From NCBI RefSeq assembly GCF_026427595.1, contig NZ_CP101527.1, positions 1,683,001-1,747,000 of the forward strand: 64,000 nucleotides of DNA, written 5' to 3'. Below are positions 18,484 to 28,995 of this stretch, in pieces (within the stretch, counting starts at the first letter, position 1; each line of letters opens with the position of its first letter). The notes beneath the pieces were generated by a model that worked only from the letters and a program-made list of their open reading frames with translations, ran no database searches and had not been told where the DNA came from. The translations under genes and the position numbers were made by a program. Source of the DNA: Alkalimarinus sediminis. Its GTDB lineage: Bacteria; Pseudomonadota; Gammaproteobacteria; Pseudomonadales; Oleiphilaceae.

Positions 18484-18507
18484 AAAAAGGGCCTAAAGGC
18501 CCTTTTT
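18484..18507 (-). terminator. rho-independent terminator of clpX
   Basis: AAAAAGGGCC (18484-18493) pairs with GGCCCTTTTT (18498-18507) around a TAAA loop. The flanking A and T runs allow termination in both directions. It separates clpX from lon. Confidence 0.9.
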
Positions 18508-18526
18508 TCTTTACTATAACTAGATA

Positions 18527-19810
18527 TTAATCATCAGGAACAGCTTTAGCTTGCTCCGAACTTTCATATATCTTTATCGGATCAGACTCACCCTTAATCA
18601 CACTCTCATCGATAACAACCTTAGAAACACCAACTTCTGAAGGTATATGGTACATTGTATCGAGCAGAACGTTCTCTAGGATAGATCTCAACCCACGAGC
18701 ACCTGTTTTACGGTCCATTGCCTTCTTAGCAACAGCTCTCAATGCATCTTCTCTAAAGTCAACCTCAACACCTTCCATCTCAAACAGTTTATGATACTGT
18801 TTTGTTAGAGAGTTTTTAGGCTCAGTTAAGATTTGAATCAACGCATCCTCATCAAGCTCTGTAAGGGTTGCAACAACCGGCAAACGGCCCACAAACTCAG
18901 GGATCAACCCGTAACGCACCAAGTCTTCAGTCTCGACATCTTTAAGCATGTCACCGACACTTTTAACATCGTCCTTACCTTTGACGACTGCAGAAAAGCC
19001 AATACTACTTTTCTCGGAGCGATCGCTAATTACCTTATCTAACCCAGCAAAAGCACCACCACAGATAAACAGGATATTCGAAGTATCTACCTGCAGAAAC
19101 TCTTGCTGAGGATGCTTACGACCACCTTGGGGTGGCACTGATGCGACTGTACCCTCAATAAGTTTCAACAGCGCTTGCTGTACACCCTCCCCCGACACAT
19201 CTCTTGTGATAGAAGGGTTGTCAGACTTGCGAGAGATTTTATCGATTTCATCAATATAAACGATACCACGCTGAGCCTTTTCAACATCATAATCACATTT
19301 CTGCAGCAATTTCTGAATGATGTTTTCTACATCCTCACCCACATAACCCGCTTCAGTTAGTGTTGTTGCATCAGCAATAGTGAACGGCACGTTAAGCAGG
19401 CGCGCTAAAGTCTCCGCCAACAGAGTCTTACCACTCCCTGTAGGGCCAATCAATAGAATGTTACTTTTACCGAGCTCAATATCCGACTTTTTATCGTCGA
19501 ATCGTAAGCGCTTATAGTGATTGTAAACAGCAACAGCTAAAACGACCTTAGCTCGATCCTGTCCAATGACATAGTCATCGAGTGTGGTTTTGATCTCTTG
19601 TGGAGCAGGCAGACGATCGCTACTTTCTTCTGTACTACTCTCCTGAATCTCTTCGCGAATAATATCATTACAGAGATCCACACATTCGTCGCATATAAAA
19701 ACAGAAGGCCCAGCAATAAGCTTTCTGACCTCATGCTGACTTTTTCCGCAAAAAGAACAGTAAAGCAATTTACCGTTATCTTCGCCTTTACCGTTTTTAT
19801 CGTCAGCCAT
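18527..19810 (-). CDS. clpX: ATP-dependent Clp protease ATP-binding subunit ClpX
   Basis: ClpX is the AAA+ unfoldase that recognises tagged substrates (for example ssrA) and feeds them to ClpP. From the ATG at 19810 the protein is 427 residues. The N-terminal zinc-binding domain has C18, C21, C40 and C43. Walker A is GPTGSGKT at 122-129 and Walker B is YIDEIDKI near residue 185. The pore loop (GYVGED) and the ClpP-binding IGF loop (SSIGFSA) are also present. The ATG at 19810 is chosen over an upstream in-frame start because GAGGTAG precedes it and the protein then begins where the family does. It follows clpP after about 200 bases. Confidence 0.97.
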   Translation of the reverse strand: MADDKNGKGEDNGKLLYCSFCGKSQHEVRKLIAGPSVFICDECVDLCNDIIREEIQESSTEESSDRLPAPQEIKTTLDDYVIGQDRAKVVLAVAVYNHYKRLRFDDKKSDIELGKSNILLIGPTGSGKTLLAETLARLLNVPFTIADATTLTEAGYVGEDVENIIQKLLQKCDYDVEKAQRGIVYIDEIDKISRKSDNPSITRDVSGEGVQQALLKLIEGTVASVPPQGGRKHPQQEFLQVDTSNILFICGGAFAGLDKVISDRSEKSSIGFSAVVKGKDDVKSVGDMLKDVETEDLVRYGLIPEFVGRLPVVATLTELDEDALIQILTEPKNSLTKQYHKLFEMEGVEVDFREDALRAVAKKAMDRKTGARGLRSILENVLLDTMYHIPSEVGVSKVVIDESVIKGESDPIKIYESSEQAKAVPDD

Positions 19811-20010
19811 TCGACTACCTCTAAATTCTTTGTTGCCTTGCGCTAGTGTCACCAAATTAACCGCTTTAAGCAGTAACATCACTAGACAAAACCATTATTC
19901 TTAGATTGCGGTCAACACCTTTATTACTCTGTTGACTGCAATTTACGTAAACTAAAGGCCTATTGAATACATCAGGTCATAATAAGCCGTACTTACTAAT
20001 ATTGGCTACA

Positions 20011-20643
20011 CTAGCCCCTTTTTTCAAGTACAGAATCTATCAATCCGTACTCAACAGCGGCATTTCCATCCATAAAGTTGTCACGATCGGTATCTTTGGC
20101 AATCGTCTCCATGTCCTGACCAGTATGCCCGGCCAACACACGATTCAACTTCTCACGAATCGTTAGAATTTCTTTTGTGTGAATTTCAATATCAGTTGCC
20201 TGACCTTGATACCCTCCCAGAGGTTGATGAATCATCATTCTGGAGTGAGGTAGGCAGTAGCGTTTACCCTTCGCACCACCGGTCAATAAAAGCGCCCCCA
20301 TACTAGCGGCCTGACCGATACACATCGTAGATACGTCAGGCTTGATAAACTGCATAGTGTCGTAAATAGACATACCAGCAGTCACTGAACCACCTGGAGA
20401 ATTGATATATAAATGAATATCCTTATCTGGGTTTTCTGATTCAAGGAACAATAACTGAGCAACCACCAAATTTGCCATATGATCCTCTACCTGACCGACG
20501 AGAAATATAACTCGCTCTTTAAGTAGACGGGAATAGATATCGAAAGAACGTTCCCCTCTCGCAGTTTGCTCAATAACCATTGGAACCAAACCACTACTTG
20601 TCACAATACTTGAACCGTCTCCGATAATCTTCTGATTACTCAT
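20011..20643 (-). CDS. clpP: ATP-dependent Clp protease proteolytic subunit ClpP
   Basis: ClpP is the tetradecameric serine peptidase that partners ClpX (and ClpA). From the ATG at 20643 it is 210 residues, the usual size. The catalytic triad is S114 (GQAASMGA), H139 (MMIHQPLGG) and D188 (DTDRDNF). An upstream TTG would add 13 residues not typical of the family, so the ATG is preferred. The mature N-terminus would form after removal of a short propeptide, giving LVPMVIEQ near residue 19. It lies between tig and clpX. A hairpin after tig may uncouple the two transcripts. Confidence 0.97.
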   Translation of the reverse strand: MSNQKIIGDGSSIVTSSGLVPMVIEQTARGERSFDIYSRLLKERVIFLVGQVEDHMANLVVAQLLFLESENPDKDIHLYINSPGGSVTAGMSIYDTMQFIKPDVSTMCIGQAASMGALLLTGGAKGKRYCLPHSRMMIHQPLGGYQGQATDIEIHTKEILTIREKLNRVLAGHTGQDMETIAKDTDRDNFMDGNAAVEYGLIDSVLEKRG

Positions 20644-20704
20644 ATTTTTATAATTCCCCCAAAAAACAGAAAAAAGCGACAAATAAACACTGCCCCTAAA
20701 ATAG

Positions 20705-20733
20705 AAAACAGCCGGATACTCACCGGCTGTTTT
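20705..20733 (-). terminator. hairpin between tig and clpP
   Basis: AAAACAGCCGG (20705-20715) pairs with CCGGCTGTTTT (20723-20733), a perfect 11-bp stem with a 7-base loop, followed on the minus strand by a short U-rich stretch. It is probably the tig terminator, possibly leaky into clpP. Confidence 0.8.
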
Positions 20734-20790
20734 AATTTTAGCTAAATTCTAAAAATATTCAGCATTTTCTTCGCTTGTTTTAGATTACAA

Positions 20791-22101
20791 TTAAGCAACT
20801 GTTTGTGCAGCAGGCTTAACAGCATCTTCATAGCTTACTTTTTTATCTACAACTTTCGCTTTTTCTAATACAAGCTCTACAACTTGATCTTCTAAAACGA
20901 CAGACTGAACCTGAGCCATCTGCTCTTGATTACCGTTATAGTACTCAATTACCTGCTCTGGATCTTGATAGGTACTCGCTATTTGAGCAATCTTGTCGTT
21001 GACTTTGTCTGCATCAACTGACAACTCATTTGCCTTAACAATAGCAGAGAAAATTAGACCTGTACGAACGCGCTTTTCAGCCTGATCTTTGAAAAGTTCA
21101 GCAGGGAGATCGGACGCTTTCATCTGACCGCCACCAAACTGACGAACCGCATCTTCGCGCATACGATCAATCTCTTGATCAACCATTGCACCAGGGACAT
21201 CAAACTCGTTAATCTCAACCAGCTGATCGACAATTTGCTGCTTAACTTTAGTATTGATCGCTTGAGCTAGCTCACGCTCCATATTCTTCAGTATTTCAGC
21301 AGTAAACTTCTCTTCATCAGCATCTTCGATACCGTACTTAGAGAAGAATTCCTGATCCATCTCAGGCAGAACCAACTCTTCGTTCGCTTTAACAGTTACT
21401 GCAAACTGCGCTGCCTTACCAGCAAGTTCTTTGTTTTGGTAGTCTTCTGGGAATGTTACATCAAGAGTAAGTTCATCCTCAGGCTTAGCACCGATCAGAC
21501 CGTCTTCAAAACCAGGAATCATCTGACCTGAACCTAAAGTCACCTTCGAATCAACTGCACTTCCGCCGGCAAACTCTTCGCCATCAATAGTACCTTTAAA
21601 ATCGATAGTTAAGATATCTTTCTTCTTGGCCTTACGTTTAACTGACTTCGGTGTACCATGCTGACGACGCAGAACGTCAATCATATTCTTAATGTCAGTC
21701 TTTTTGATTTCCGCAGTTTCACGTTCAATAGAAATACCAGACATATCTGCTGGCTCAAACTCTGGATAGATATCAAAAACCGCTACAAACTCCAGATCTT
21801 GACCTTCCTCTACTGATTTAGTCTCAAATTTTGGGTAGCCAGCTGGATTGATCTTTTCTTCTGCTAACGCCTCAACATAAGCGTTACGCATCACTTCACC
21901 AAGAACTTCTTGGCGAACGCCCTGACCATAGCGTTTTTTAACAACGCTAAAAGGTACTTTACCTGGACGGAAACCGTTAATTTTTACAGTCTTAGCTGTT
22001 TGCTGTAGACGTTTTTGTACTTCGCTTTCTACCTGCTCCGCAGGAACACCGATAGTCATGCGACGTTCGATTGAAGAGGTCGTTTCAACTGAAACTTGCA
22101 T
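20791..22101 (-). CDS. tig: trigger factor (ribosome-bound chaperone)
   Basis: Trigger factor binds near the ribosome exit tunnel and shields nascent chains. It is 436 residues: an N-terminal ribosome-binding domain with the signature GFRPGKVPFSVVKKRYG (about residues 44-60; the family signature is GFRxGKxP), a middle FKBP-like prolyl isomerase domain (about 155-245, with GSGQMIPGFEDGLIG), and a C-terminal helical chaperone domain. The order tRNA operon-tig-clpP-clpX-lon is conserved. A sigma70-like promoter about 220 bases upstream predicts a long untranslated leader. Confidence 0.97.
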   Translation of the reverse strand: MQVSVETTSSIERRMTIGVPAEQVESEVQKRLQQTAKTVKINGFRPGKVPFSVVKKRYGQGVRQEVLGEVMRNAYVEALAEEKINPAGYPKFETKSVEEGQDLEFVAVFDIYPEFEPADMSGISIERETAEIKKTDIKNMIDVLRRQHGTPKSVKRKAKKKDILTIDFKGTIDGEEFAGGSAVDSKVTLGSGQMIPGFEDGLIGAKPEDELTLDVTFPEDYQNKELAGKAAQFAVTVKANEELVLPEMDQEFFSKYGIEDADEEKFTAEILKNMERELAQAINTKVKQQIVDQLVEINEFDVPGAMVDQEIDRMREDAVRQFGGGQMKASDLPAELFKDQAEKRVRTGLIFSAIVKANELSVDADKVNDKIAQIASTYQDPEQVIEYYNGNQEQMAQVQSVVLEDQVVELVLEKAKVVDKKVSYEDAVKPAAQTVA

Positions 22102-22328
22102 GGAAGATCCTCGAATCTAATTTCTAATTATTACTTAAAATGTAAAGCCTAGCCTCTCGCCCACCAGGAAGAGAGATCACCACCAAACACCCACAGCTAA
22201 AATATATCGAAAAAGCGATATACCCCACATATCGTCATCCGCCAACCAAATTATCAATCGGCAGAAATCGGACTCAGTGGAAATGCACTGACTGCGATTA
22301 CGCTAAACCACGTATGATAAAACAGGCG

Positions 22329-22358
22329 ATTATATTTTAAATCACCACCTAGACACAA
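22329..22358 (-). promoter_or_regulatory. predicted sigma70 promoter of tig with a long leader
   Basis: On the minus strand, TTGTGT (22358-22353), 18 bases, then a perfect TATAAT (22334-22329). Transcription near 22322 would give a leader of roughly 220 bases before tig. The leader contains an imperfect hairpin at about 22272-22293 (CAGTG and CACTG arms). Apart from this promoter and hairpin, nothing else is recognised in the 390 bases between tig and the tRNA-Leu gene. Confidence 0.6.
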
Positions 22359-22491
22359 CCTAAAAGGCACACAAATGAGCACTACAGAACAGATAAATAA
22401 GGAGTGTGTAGAATTTAATTTTTAAATGAATGATTAGCTTAGTTTGAGCTGAACGCTCTTGATTTTACCTGGAGGGTTACCACGCAAAGCG

Positions 22492-22577
<86 letters not shown>

Positions 22578-22629
22578 TTTCTTACTAACTATATACCAAT
22601 TTATATTCTCGTTAAAGAGCATTTTAAAT

Positions 22630-22706
22630 TGGGGTGGGCGACGGGGATTGAACCCGCGACCGCAGGAATCACAATCCTGAGCTCTACCAACTGAGCTACG
22701 CCCACC
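22630..22706 (-). tRNA. tRNA-His (anticodon GTG)
   Basis: A complete cloverleaf with acceptor GTGGGCG/CGCCCAC, anticodon arm CAGGA-TTGTGAT-TCCTG (GTG), T-loop GTTCAATC and an encoded CCA. The extra 5' G (G-1) opposite the discriminator C that marks tRNA-His is present at 22706. Confidence 0.97.
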
Positions 22707-22744
22707 ATCTTTTTTTACTACATATCTTGTGATTAGCACCTAAC

Positions 22745-22821
<77 letters not shown>

Positions 22822-22906
22822 TTAGACCCCAATCCCAGAAACACTTCATAACTTATTTAGAAAGCGAACTATACACTACAAGTAATATATAAAACACCAA
22901 CTAAAT

Positions 22907-22983
22907 TGGTCGGGGTAGAGAGATTCGAACTCCCGACATCCTGCTCCCAAAGCAGGCGCGCTACCAGACTGCGCTATACCCCG
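22907..22983 (-). tRNA. tRNA-Pro (anticodon TGG)
   Basis: A 77-base cloverleaf with an encoded CCA. The acceptor is CGGGGTA/TACCCCG, the anticodon arm is CCTGC-TTTGGGA-GCAGG giving TGG, and the T-loop is GTTCGAATC. It is the first gene of the four-tRNA operon, so the promoter should lie in 22984-23225, divergent from folD. Confidence 0.97.
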
Positions 22984-23225
22984 TCTCGTTCTTCTGTGTC
23001 TCAACAAGATGGCGCGAATAATACAGTCGGTTTTTGCATCCGTCAACTACTCAATCAATATTTATTTACACAATTTAAAATACTATCAACAACCCACAAG
23101 TATTCTTATCATTCTTTTATGTATAACGATTAATCAACTCTTTTTATTAGTTCAACAGCATGAGAAAATAAGTCATCGACTTATTATATATTTCCAACCA
23201 CTACTAAACAGGCGAAGACACTCAC

Positions 23226-24080
23226 ATGAGCGCAAAACTCATTGACGGCAAAGCAATTGCCGCATCAGTCAGAAAAAAAGTAGCTAGCGGAGTTCAGGAG
23301 CGAATTGCAAAAGGCTTGAGAGCACCCGGCCTAGCAGTAGTCCTTGTTGGCCAAGACCCTGCTTCTCAGGTTTACGTCAAAAATAAGACCAACGCGTGTG
23401 AAGAAGTAGGCTTTAACTCTCGCTCATACAAGCTTGACTCAACTGCCACCCAAGAAGAACTAGAGGTATTAGTCGACAGGCTTAACGAAGACAGAGAGAT
23501 CGACGGCATACTGGTACAACTCCCCCTCCCTAACCACCTTAATGCTGACAAAATACTAGAACAGATTCGCCCAGATAAAGATGTTGACGGTTTTCACCCT
23601 TTCAATTTAGGAAAACTAGCCCAAAGACTACCTCTTCTTAGACCCTGCACACCTAAAGGGATAATGACCCTACTAGAGAGCACAGGTGAGAACATTAGAG
23701 GAAAAGACGCCGTTATTGTTGGAGCATCCAACATCGTCGGCAGACCAATGGGGCTTGAACTGTTACTTGCAGGCTGCACAGTTACAACGACTCACCGCTT
23801 CACCCAGAACCTAGACAAAAAAGTATCACAAGCAGACATAGTAGTGGTAGCAGTTGGCAAACCTGGCATAGTCAAAGGTGAATGGATCAAGCCCGGTGCA
23901 ATCGTCATCGATGTTGGTATTAACCGACTAGATTCAGGACAACTCGTAGGAGATATTGAGTTTAACACAGCAAAAGAGAGGGCTAGCTGGATTACACCAG
24001 TTCCCGGCGGTGTAGGACCAATGACCGTCGCCACACTTATGGAAAACACACTCTACGCAGCAGACACCCTTCACTCATAA
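23226..24080 (+). CDS. folD: methylenetetrahydrofolate dehydrogenase / methenyltetrahydrofolate cyclohydrolase FolD
   Basis: FolD is a bifunctional cytoplasmic enzyme that interconverts 5,10-methylene-, 5,10-methenyl- and 10-formyl-tetrahydrofolate with NADP. It is 284 residues, standard length. The family signatures are visible: [13 protein letters not shown] with the catalytic Lys (about residues 52-64), [11 protein letters not shown] (about 98-108), a dinucleotide-binding region around [11 protein letters not shown] (about 166-176), and [10 protein letters not shown] near the C-terminus. It is divergent from the tRNA-Pro gene and followed by a strong terminator. Confidence 0.97.
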   Translation: MSAKLIDGKAIAASVRKKVASGVQERIAKGLRAPGLAVVLVGQDPASQVYVKNKTNACEEVGFNSRSYKLDSTATQEELEVLVDRLNEDREIDGILVQLPLPNHLNADKILEQIRPDKDVDGFHPFNLGKLAQRLPLLRPCTPKGIMTLLESTGENIRGKDAVIVGASNIVGRPMGLELLLAGCTVTTTHRFTQNLDKKVSQADIVVVAVGKPGIVKGEWIKPGAIVIDVGINRLDSGQLVGDIEFNTAKERASWITPVPGGVGPMTVATLMENTLYAADTLHS

Positions 24081-24102
24081 AACTAGAAAGTATCAAGACA
24101 AC

Positions 24103-24133
24103 AAAAAAGAGCGCCAAATTGGCGCTCTTTTTT
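24103..24133. terminator. strong bidirectional terminator of folD (and possibly cysS)
   Basis: AAAAAAGAGCGCC (24103-24115) pairs with GGCGCTCTTTTTT (24121-24133) around a 5-base loop, followed by a T-run. The A-rich left flank gives a U-run for minus-strand transcripts coming from cysS through the repeat at 24146-24220. Confidence 0.9.
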
Positions 24134-24145
24134 TGCTTACTAACT

Positions 24146-24220
24146 CAAACATTACTCATTCAAACAATACTTATTCAAACAATACTTATTCAAACAATAC
24201 TTATTCAAACAATACTTATT
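24146..24220. repeat. 15-bp tandem repeat between folD and cysS
   Basis: Four perfect copies of CAAACAATACTTATT occupy 24161-24220. A degenerate copy (CAAACATTACTCATT) precedes them at 24146-24160 and a partial copy follows at 24221. The array ends 8 bases from the cysS stop codon, so it forms part of the cysS 3' untranslated region. It has no spacers and is not a CRISPR. Confidence 0.95.
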
Positions 24221-24228
24221 AAAACAAT

Positions 24229-25635
24229 CTAACCGCGACGCCAAACAGTACCTTCTTTTCTGTCATCAAGAATAACGCCCTGCTCTTTTAGATAATCCCT
24301 TATTCTATCTGATTCAGCCCAGTCTTTGTTGGCTCTGGCATTAATACGATCGACGATTAATGACTCAATCTCCGACTCACCAATAACCTCAACACCAAAC
24401 CCACCACTCGACTTCAGAAACTCCTCGGCATCCAACTGCAGAATACCCAACACCTCTCCAAGCTCACGAAGCAACAATGCAAGCCCGCCTACAGAAGTAT
24501 CACCGCTGGATTTAGCTCGATTAAGCTCTTTTACCAAGTCGAACATTACAGCTAACGCGACTGGAGTATTAAAATCATCATCCATCGCTTTTTTGAAACG
24601 CGCTCGATACTCGCTCGCCAACCCTTCTTCAGCAACTTCACCGGCGCTGAGCTGTACATCGCGCAAAGCGGTATAAAGACGAGAAAGAGCAGATTGAGCC
24701 TCTTTCAAGCTCTCCTCAGAATAGTCCACCTGGCTACGATAGTGACTAGATACTAAAAAGTACCTCACCACCTCAGCGGGGTAACTCTCCAAAACATCCC
24801 TAATGGTAAAGAAATTACCAAGAGATTTAGACATTTTCTCTTTATTTACCCGAATAGCGCCAGCGTGCATCCAATAATTAACATATTTTTGACCAGTAGC
24901 GCCTTCTGATTGTGCTATTTCATTTTCATGATGCGGAAAAGGCAGGTCAGGCCCCCCACCATGTATATCAAATGTATCTCCTAAACAACAAGTAGACATT
25001 GCAGAACACTCAATATGCCACCCAGGCCGCCCCTCACCCCAAGGGCTATTCCAACTAACCTCGCCTGACTTTGCAGATTTCCATAGTGCAAAGTCTCTCG
25101 GGTCTTTCTTGGCATCCTCTACCCCAATACGTGCTCCTGCAAGCAACTCTTCAGGGTTCTTCTTAGATAACTGACCATAGGCAGCAAACTTCTCAACAGC
25201 GTAATAGACATCGCCATTAGTAGCCACATAAGCAAAGCCATTATCAATTAGCTGCTCTATCATCGTGATTATTTCGCTTATATGAGCAGTAGCCTTGGGT
25301 TCATAATCAGGTTTTTTAACACTTAACTTTGCTTCATCCTCATGCATAGCATCAATAAAGCGCTCGGTTAATGCCGTAAACGACTCACCGTTTTCATTCG
25401 CACGATTTAAGATCTTGTCATCAATATCAGTAATATTACGAACATAAGTCACATCGTAACCCTGAGATCGTAAATACCGCACTATCACATCAAATGACAC
25501 TAACACTCTCGCATGGCCAAGATGACAGTAATCGTAAACCGTCATACCACACACATACATCTTTACCTTGTTCTCCTCAATCGGGGTAAAGATCTCTTTT
25601 TTGCGAGTTAACGTATTAAATATTTGAAGCGACAT
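24229..25635 (-). CDS. cysS: cysteinyl-tRNA synthetase
   Basis: This class I aminoacyl-tRNA synthetase charges tRNA-Cys. It is 468 residues, close to the 461 of E. coli. The HIGH signature appears as HLGHAR (about residues 37-42) and the KMSKS loop is exact (KMSKSLGN, about 266-273). Zinc ligands are in [10 protein letters not shown] (Cys), HIECSAMS (Cys) and the FPHHENE segment (His and Glu). The anticodon-binding C-terminal region ends with VWRRG. It is transcribed in the same direction as glnS, about 80 bases downstream of it. Confidence 0.97.
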   Translation of the reverse strand: MSLQIFNTLTRKKEIFTPIEENKVKMYVCGMTVYDYCHLGHARVLVSFDVIVRYLRSQGYDVTYVRNITDIDDKILNRANENGESFTALTERFIDAMHEDEAKLSVKKPDYEPKATAHISEIITMIEQLIDNGFAYVATNGDVYYAVEKFAAYGQLSKKNPEELLAGARIGVEDAKKDPRDFALWKSAKSGEVSWNSPWGEGRPGWHIECSAMSTCCLGDTFDIHGGGPDLPFPHHENEIAQSEGATGQKYVNYWMHAGAIRVNKEKMSKSLGNFFTIRDVLESYPAEVVRYFLVSSHYRSQVDYSEESLKEAQSALSRLYTALRDVQLSAGEVAEEGLASEYRARFKKAMDDDFNTPVALAVMFDLVKELNRAKSSGDTSVGGLALLLRELGEVLGILQLDAEEFLKSSGGFGVEVIGESEIESLIVDRINARANKDWAESDRIRDYLKEQGVILDDRKEGTVWRRG

Positions 25636-25713
25636 TAATCAAAGTCCTAAATAAAACAACTATTACGCCGAGGCGAGGCCTCACTATTATTGATTGAAAA
25701 TTAAAAAACCTTA

Positions 25714-27390
25714 CTACTTACCTGCCCACGTATCACGGAGGCCAATCGTCATATTGAAAACCGGTTTTTCTGGAGTGTGATCATAACGATCTGCTACAAA
25801 ATAACCTTCCCGCTCAAACTGAAACGATGTTTCAGCCGCACAACTAGCAACGGAAGGTTCTGCAACAGCAGTTATAACCGATAAGCTTTCGGAGTTAATA
25901 TAGGTCATAAAGTCCTCACCACCCTGATCAGGGGATTCATGACTAAACAATCGGTCATAACGCCTTACCTCAACAGGGACGCCATGACTTGCAGAAACCC
26001 AGTGAATAACTCCTCTTGGTCGAACACCTTCCGGGGCGTCTTTACCTACAGTATCAGGAATAAGCGATGCATTGATGTGCATAATCTCTCCATTGCTGTC
26101 TTTTACGACCTCGTCAGCCTTAATAATATAAGCGCCGCGGAGCCGTATCCACTCACCTAACACCAGTCGTTTAAATTTCTTTCTCGACAGAGAGCTATCT
26201 TCACTAAAGTCACTACGATCGATCAAAATCTCCCGCGTGAATGGAAGCGTCCTCTCCCCTAATTCGGGTTTGCTTGGGTGAGCGGCAGCAATCATATCCT
26301 CTACCTTGCCATCAACGACATTTGTGATAACCACTTTTAGCGGATTCATCACACACATTGCCCTGGGCGCATGGTCATTGAGATCATCCCTAATAGCGCG
26401 CTCTAGGATAGAAACATCTATCACGCTATTACTTTTGCTCACCGGCACCATGTCACAAAATGTTTTTAGCGAGCGCGGGGTATACCCTCTTCTACGCATG
26501 CCAGATACAGTAGGCATTCGCGGATCATCCCAACCATCAACACACTTTTCATCAACAAGCTGCTTCAGCTTGCGCTTACTGGTGACGGTATAGTTTAGAT
26601 TAAGACGCCCAAACTCATATTGTTTCGGCTGATGAGGCACGGGTAGGTTATCTAGAAACCACTCATATAATGGACGATGATCTTGAAACTCCAAAGTGCA
26701 GATTGAATGAGTTATACCTTCGATTGAGTCTTCCTGCCCATGGGCAAAGTCATAACTTGGATAGATACACCACTTGTCACCCGTTTGATGGTGGGAAGCC
26801 TTCCTGATTCGATATAAAATTGGGTCACGCATATTCATATTAGGAGACGCCATATCGATTTTAGCCCGAAGAACACAACTACCTTCTTCAAACTCCCCTA
26901 CACGCATTTTTTCTATTAAAGCTAAATTCTCTTCAACTGAGCGACTGCGGTAAGGACTTTCTTTACCAGGTTTAGTTGCCCACCCGCGGTATTCACTAGA
27001 CTCTTGCGCAGACAAGTGACAGACATAAGCTTTGCCAGCTTTGATTAGATGTAGCGCCCACTCGTAAAACTGATCAAAGTAATCTGAAGCGTATTTAACA
27101 TCACCACTCCATTTATAACCCAACCACAAAACATCTTCTTTAATCGAGTCAACATATTCCTGCTCTTCTTTCTCAGGATTTGTATCATCAAACCTTAGAT
27201 TACACGCCCCACCAAACTCTTCAGCCATCCCAAAATTAAGCCAAATAGAACGTGCATGACCAATATGGAGATAACCATTTGGCTCAGGCGGAAAACGAGT
27301 AACTATCTTTGCCTGCTTACCAGCTTTTACATCTTCTTCTATAATGTTTCGAATAAAATTACTTGATGCTTTAGTCTCAGAGGTTGCCAT
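25714..27390 (-). CDS. glnS: glutaminyl-tRNA synthetase
   Basis: This class I synthetase charges tRNA-Gln directly. It is 558 residues, typical of the gammaproteobacterial enzyme. The motif [13 protein letters not shown] is present at about residues 33-45 and the KMSKS-equivalent loop is VTSKRKL. C-terminal beta-barrel anticodon domains are present, with [20 protein letters not shown]. Its presence implies that this organism does not depend on the GatCAB route for Gln-tRNA. It is divergent from ppiB across a 254-base gap. Confidence 0.97.
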   Translation of the reverse strand: MATSETKASSNFIRNIIEEDVKAGKQAKIVTRFPPEPNGYLHIGHARSIWLNFGMAEEFGGACNLRFDDTNPEKEEQEYVDSIKEDVLWLGYKWSGDVKYASDYFDQFYEWALHLIKAGKAYVCHLSAQESSEYRGWATKPGKESPYRSRSVEENLALIEKMRVGEFEEGSCVLRAKIDMASPNMNMRDPILYRIRKASHHQTGDKWCIYPSYDFAHGQEDSIEGITHSICTLEFQDHRPLYEWFLDNLPVPHQPKQYEFGRLNLNYTVTSKRKLKQLVDEKCVDGWDDPRMPTVSGMRRRGYTPRSLKTFCDMVPVSKSNSVIDVSILERAIRDDLNDHAPRAMCVMNPLKVVITNVVDGKVEDMIAAAHPSKPELGERTLPFTREILIDRSDFSEDSSLSRKKFKRLVLGEWIRLRGAYIIKADEVVKDSNGEIMHINASLIPDTVGKDAPEGVRPRGVIHWVSASHGVPVEVRRYDRLFSHESPDQGGEDFMTYINSESLSVITAVAEPSVASCAAETSFQFEREGYFVADRYDHTPEKPVFNMTIGLRDTWAGK

Positions 27391-27644
27391 ATATTTTTAC
27401 TTGTTTCGTGCGTAATGAGTAGAAGCGCAATATTCGCTTATGTTGATTAAGAGACATTATATACAATAAAAAAAAACAATACTTGGCCTGTTTTAACTAA
27501 AGAACGATGGAATTGCTGATAATCAGCCATTTTTTTTATGCTTTAGATTAACTACAATAACTAACTTAAGGGTAGTAGCAGCGCAAACACCCAAAGCAGA
27601 CAGCAACAAGACACTTTTTAACAACCAAAACAAAGGTAGAATCG

Positions 27645-28154
27645 ATGATTGAATTAAAAACCAACTTTGGCGACATTACACTTGAGCTTGATTATGAAAA
27701 TGCACCTATAACAGCCAAGAATTTTGAACAGAATGTCCGCGACGGTTTTTACAACGGTCTTATCTTTCATCGTGTTATCAGTAATTTCATGATTCAGGGT
27801 GGCGGTTTCGGGCCTGGCATGACCCCTCAAGAGACTAAGGCCACTATCAAAAACGAAGCAAACAACGGCCTTAGCAACCTAAATGGTACTATTGCCATGG
27901 CCAGAACCATGGATCCTCACTCTGCATCTGCACAGTTCTTCATCAACGTAAAAGACAATGGTTTTCTCGACCACACATCTGAAACGACAGAGGGCTGGGG
28001 TTACGCTGTCTTTGGTAAAGTTACCAAAGGCATGGAAGTCGTTGAAAAAATTAAAAACGTTCAAACAACAATGGCCGCAGGGCACCAAGATGTGCCAGTA
28101 GAAGATGTTATTATTGAGTCTGCACAGGTAGTCGAAGAAGATCAGGCGAGTTAA
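27645..28154 (+). CDS. ppiB: cytoplasmic peptidyl-prolyl cis-trans isomerase B (cyclophilin)
   Basis: Cyclophilin-type prolyl isomerase of 169 residues without a signal peptide, so the cytoplasmic PpiB rather than periplasmic PpiA. Conserved segments are [15 protein letters not shown] (about residues 46-60, with the catalytic Arg), [21 protein letters not shown] and [18 protein letters not shown]. Its TAA stop shares one base with the lpxH ATG (TAATG), so the two are translationally coupled. Confidence 0.96.
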   Translation: MIELKTNFGDITLELDYENAPITAKNFEQNVRDGFYNGLIFHRVISNFMIQGGGFGPGMTPQETKATIKNEANNGLSNLNGTIAMARTMDPHSASAQFFINVKDNGFLDHTSETTEGWGYAVFGKVTKGMEVVEKIKNVQTTMAAGHQDVPVEDVIIESAQVVEEDQAS

Positions 28155-28879
28155 TGACAACACTATTCATCTCAGATCTACACCTTGAGGAGAAACGCCC
28201 CGAAATAATCGAGGCGTTTTTTACTTTCCTCAAACAAAAAGCTCTAAATATTGATGCACTCTATATTCTTGGCGATTTCTTTGAGGCCTGGATCGGGGAT
28301 GACGAAAACACCCCACTTCAGGTAAGCGTCAAAGACAGGTTAAAAGAAGTAACCGAATCTGGCACTCTGCTTTTTATCATGCATGGTAACCGAGACTTCT
28401 TAATGGGTTCGCTTTTTTGCCAAGAAACAGGGGCTCAATTACTCAATGACCCAACAGTAATCAGCCTTTACGATCATAGCGTACTACTCATGCATGGCGA
28501 CAGCCTCTGTACACAAGACGTTGAATACATGAAGTTTCGCAAAAACATGAGAGACCCTCAGTGGCAAACACTGTTTTTACAACGAAGCCTGCCAGAAAGA
28601 CAACTGGTTGCACAACAACTCAGAACAATCAGTCAAGCTAAGAACAAAGGCAAAACCCAAGAGATAATGGATGTCACACCAGCGGAAGTTGTAGGTTCTA
28701 TGAAAGAGCATGCGGTTGACACTTTAATTCACGGTCATACCCACCGTCCAGACACCCACGAGATATTGGTAGATGGCAAGCCAGCCACCCGAATAGTACT
28801 GGGCGACTGGGACACCCATGTCTGGTTTATTCAAGCAGAGCCAAATGGTGAGATCGAACTACTTAAATACCCTATTTAA
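28154..28879 (+). CDS. lpxH: UDP-2,3-diacylglucosamine diphosphatase LpxH
   Basis: LpxH is a peripheral inner-membrane metallophosphoesterase that hydrolyses UDP-2,3-diacylglucosamine to lipid X in lipid A synthesis. It is 241 residues. The metal-binding motifs of the family are all visible in order: SDLHLEEKRPE (about 6-16), GDFFEAWIGDD, MHGNRDFLMG, LMHGDSLCTQD and HGHTHRPDTHE. It begins one base before the end of ppiB, a common pairing in gammaproteobacteria. Confidence 0.96.
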   Translation: MTTLFISDLHLEEKRPEIIEAFFTFLKQKALNIDALYILGDFFEAWIGDDENTPLQVSVKDRLKEVTESGTLLFIMHGNRDFLMGSLFCQETGAQLLNDPTVISLYDHSVLLMHGDSLCTQDVEYMKFRKNMRDPQWQTLFLQRSLPERQLVAQQLRTISQAKNKGKTQEIMDVTPAEVVGSMKEHAVDTLIHGHTHRPDTHEILVDGKPATRIVLGDWDTHVWFIQAEPNGEIELLKYPI

Positions 28880-28967
28880 CCATAACCTTAACAGCGCACT
28901 TATGCGTAGCAGCCTCGTCCCGCAACAAAAACACCCCAGAAAAACGAAGCACTGAAACCAAGAACAC

Positions 28968-28995
28968 CTGTAGCGCCAAAGTGTTGGCGCTACAG
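28968..28995. terminator. 12-bp perfect hairpin overlapping the miaE stop codon
   Basis: CTGTAGCGCCAA (28968-28979) pairs with TTGGCGCTACAG (28984-28995) around a 4-base loop. The miaE stop (28990-28992) lies inside the stem. It is between convergent lpxH and miaE. No U-run is present, so it may be an mRNA 3' stabiliser as much as a terminator. Confidence 0.6.

Noticed and set aside
24146-24220. CRISPR array
   Set aside because: The 15-base units are directly adjacent with no spacers and no cas genes are nearby. It is a simple tandem repeat.
27515-27537. Terminator-like hairpin (GCTGA/TCAGC) with a T-run between glnS and ppiB
   Set aside because: The stem is only 5 bp and no gene on the plus strand ends before it. 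It lies in a divergent promoter region, so it is more likely chance or part of the ppiB leader.
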